Both the position numbers and the translations under genes were made by a program. A DNA stretch of 64,000 nt. It comes from Blautia coccoides (GTDB taxonomy: Bacteria > Bacillota > Clostridia > Lachnospirales > Lachnospiraceae). Shown here piece after piece: positions 62,817-64,000 of this stretch. Location: positions 2,111,001 to 2,175,000 of the forward strand of contig NZ_CP136422.1 in assembly GCF_034355335.1 (NCBI RefSeq), read 5' to 3'. Each line of letters starts with the position of its first letter. The stretch's first letter is position 1. The notes under the pieces were generated by a model. The model was given only the letters and a program-made list of their open reading frames with translations, was not told the origin of the DNA and ran no database searches.

Positions 62817-64000
62817 ATGGCTAAAACATTTAGAGAACGGGCGGAAGAACTTGTAGCACAGATGACGCTGGAGGAGAAGGTTTCCCAGACACTTCACGGA
62901 GCGGCAGAAATCGAGAGATTGGGAATTCCCAAATATAACTGGTGGAATGAGGCACTTCACGGAATTGCCAGAACGGGAACAGCGACATTATTTCCACAGG
63001 CAATAGGTCTGGCTGCATCTTTTGATGAAGAACTGGTTGCGGAGATGGCTGATATCATTGCCACTGAAGGACGTGCAAAATATAATATGCATGTGAAATA
63101 TGGTGACAGAGACATCTATAAAGGTTTAACATACTGGGCACCTAATGTAAATATTTTCCGTGATCCGCGCTGGGGAAGAGGTCATGAAACGTATGGTGAG
63201 GATCCCTATCTTACATCACGCCTGGGCGTGCGGTTTATTCAGGCACTTCAGGGAGATGATCCTGTATATATGAAGGCAGTAGCCTGTGCAAAGCATTTTG
63301 CTGTACATTCCGGACCGGAAGGAGAGAGACATCATTTTAATGCTGTTGCATCCAAACAGGATATGTATGAGACTTATCTGCCGGCATTTAAAGCCTGTGT
63401 GCAGGAAGGAAAAGTAGAAGCTGTGATGGGTGCATATAACAGGACAAATGGAGAACCATGCTGCGGCAGTAAGACACTTCTGCAAGATATTTTGAGAGAA
63501 GAATGGGGATTTGAGGGGCACGTTGTCAGTGACTGCTGGGCAGTGCGTGATTTCCATGAAAATCATCATGTAACAAATGCACCGGTGGAGTCCGTAACGA
63601 TGGCTATGAATCACGGTTGTGACTTGAATTGTGGTTGTACATACCCTCATCTGGTTCAGGCAGTACGTGAAGGAAGAGTTGATGAAAAACGAATCAATGA
63701 GGCGGTCATCAATCTTTTCACCACACGTATGAAGCTTGGTATGTTTGAAGAACCGGGAACAGTTCCATTCGATAGTATTCCTTATACAGAAAACGACACA
63801 CCGGAACATAACCGTATAAACGAAAAGATTTCTGAAAAAACTCTGGTTCTTCTGAAAAATGAAGGAGGACTTCTTCCTCTGAATAAGAATAATATGAAAA
63901 CCATCGGAGTCATCGGGCCAAATGCCAATAGCAGAGCAGCACTTGTGGGTAACTATGAGGGAACTGCTTCCCGCTATGTAACAGTTCTTGAAGGAATTCA
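62817..64000 (+). CDS. GH3 beta-glycosidase, 3' end outside window
   Basis: First 394 codons of a glycoside hydrolase family 3 enzyme, no signal peptide: MTLEEKVSQTLHGAAEIERL, NWWNEALHGIAR, CAKHFAVHSGPEGERH, MGAYNRTNGEPCCGS, nucleophile Asp in HVVSDCWAVRDF, then the second domain (TLVLLKNEGGLLPL). The pattern is close to xylosidase/arabinosidase-type GH3. AAAAAAGGAG precedes the ATG. The TATAAT at 62781-62786 lacks a good -35, fitting AraC activation. Confidence 0.93.
   Translation, partial: MAKTFRERAEELVAQMTLEEKVSQTLHGAAEIERLGIPKYNWWNEALHGIARTGTATLFPQAIGLAASFDEELVAEMADIIATEGRAKYNMHVKYGDRDIYKGLTYWAPNVNIFRDPRWGRGHETYGEDPYLTSRLGVRFIQALQGDDPVYMKAVACAKHFAVHSGPEGERHHFNAVASKQDMYETYLPAFKACVQEGKVEAVMGAYNRTNGEPCCGSKTLLQDILREEWGFEGHVVSDCWAVRDFHENHHVTNAPVESVTMAMNHGCDLNCGCTYPHLVQAVREGRVDEKRINEAVINLFTTRMKLGMFEEPGTVPFDSIPYTENDTPEHNRINEKISEKTLVLLKNEGGLLPLNKNNMKTIGVIGPNANSRAALVGNYEGTASRYVTVLEGI

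Overview
The window looks like a chromosomal stretch from a gut Lachnospiraceae bacterium (Blautia-like Clostridia). The reasons are a mid-range G+C, AGGAGG-type ribosome binding sites, TTG and GTG starts used alongside ATG, and the gene content: YesMN-type two-component systems, Clostridia-style sugar ABC operons, a BclA-C-like surface protein, UroD-family methyltransferases and Tn916-like mobile DNA. This is inference from gene content; no marker gene fixes the species.

Layout. 1-2.5 kb: an ABC-2 transporter (two permeases, one ATPase; the first gene runs off the left edge). 2.6-5.6 kb: HtrA protease, an HD-domain protein with a truncated small ORF, and a GNAT acetyltransferase. 5.6-7.6 kb: an IS110-family element with structured noncoding flanks, including a nested hairpin that buries the transposase ribosome binding site. 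7.9-12.2 kb: a streptothricin-acetyltransferase-like GNAT, a MATE pump with a terminator-like leader, a TNF/BclA-C-like protein and an Rpn-family nuclease. 12.5-21.8 kb: a carbohydrate-uptake locus made of a YesN/YesM pair, an ABC importer (binding protein and two permeases), a GH13 hydrolase and a UroD-family methyltransferase. 21.9-35.8 kb: an autoregulated-looking XRE regulator with a membrane partner, aspartate kinase, a 1540-residue multi-PAS hybrid kinase, adenine deaminase, methylmalonate-semialdehyde dehydrogenase, a DMT transporter, a DUF3788 protein and a chemoreceptor. 36-46.4 kb: a TetR regulator with a stand-alone HHxxxDG acyltransferase, GNAT, an ABC-2 transporter convergent with a LytTR/GHKL two-component system, DUF2798, LysR, a small membrane protein and TetR. 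46.5-49.5 kb: a redox operon (flavodoxin, cupin, Fe-S aldo/keto reductase, carboxymuconolactone decarboxylase) whose last gene is interrupted by one in-frame TAG. 49.5-52 kb: an alpha/beta hydrolase, a PadR regulator with a perfect 28-bp operator, and a HAD phosphatase.

52.1-60.4 kb is an AT-rich mobile or degraded island: a short winged-helix regulator, a MATE pump and HxlR regulator separated by a second IS110 element, a possible conjugation-gene fragment, an XRE regulator, a Rep/relaxase gene that has lost its start, Tn916-type Xis, and a Tn916-type integrase in which a TAA stop sits exactly at the codon expected for the catalytic tyrosine. Repeated TACGAA/TTCGTA motifs follow the integrase. 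On this reading the element can no longer excise by its own integrase. 60.5-64 kb: remnants of a response regulator, a frameshifted bioY, then an AraC regulator divergent from a GH3 glycosidase that runs off the right edge.

The most interesting items are the integrase stop at the catalytic tyrosine with other lesions in the same element, the structured RNAs flanking both IS110 transposases (bridge-RNA candidates, one sequestering a ribosome binding site), the TetR/HHxxxDG pair, and the methyltransferase inside a sugar-uptake operon. I did not see a wholly new defence or secretion system.
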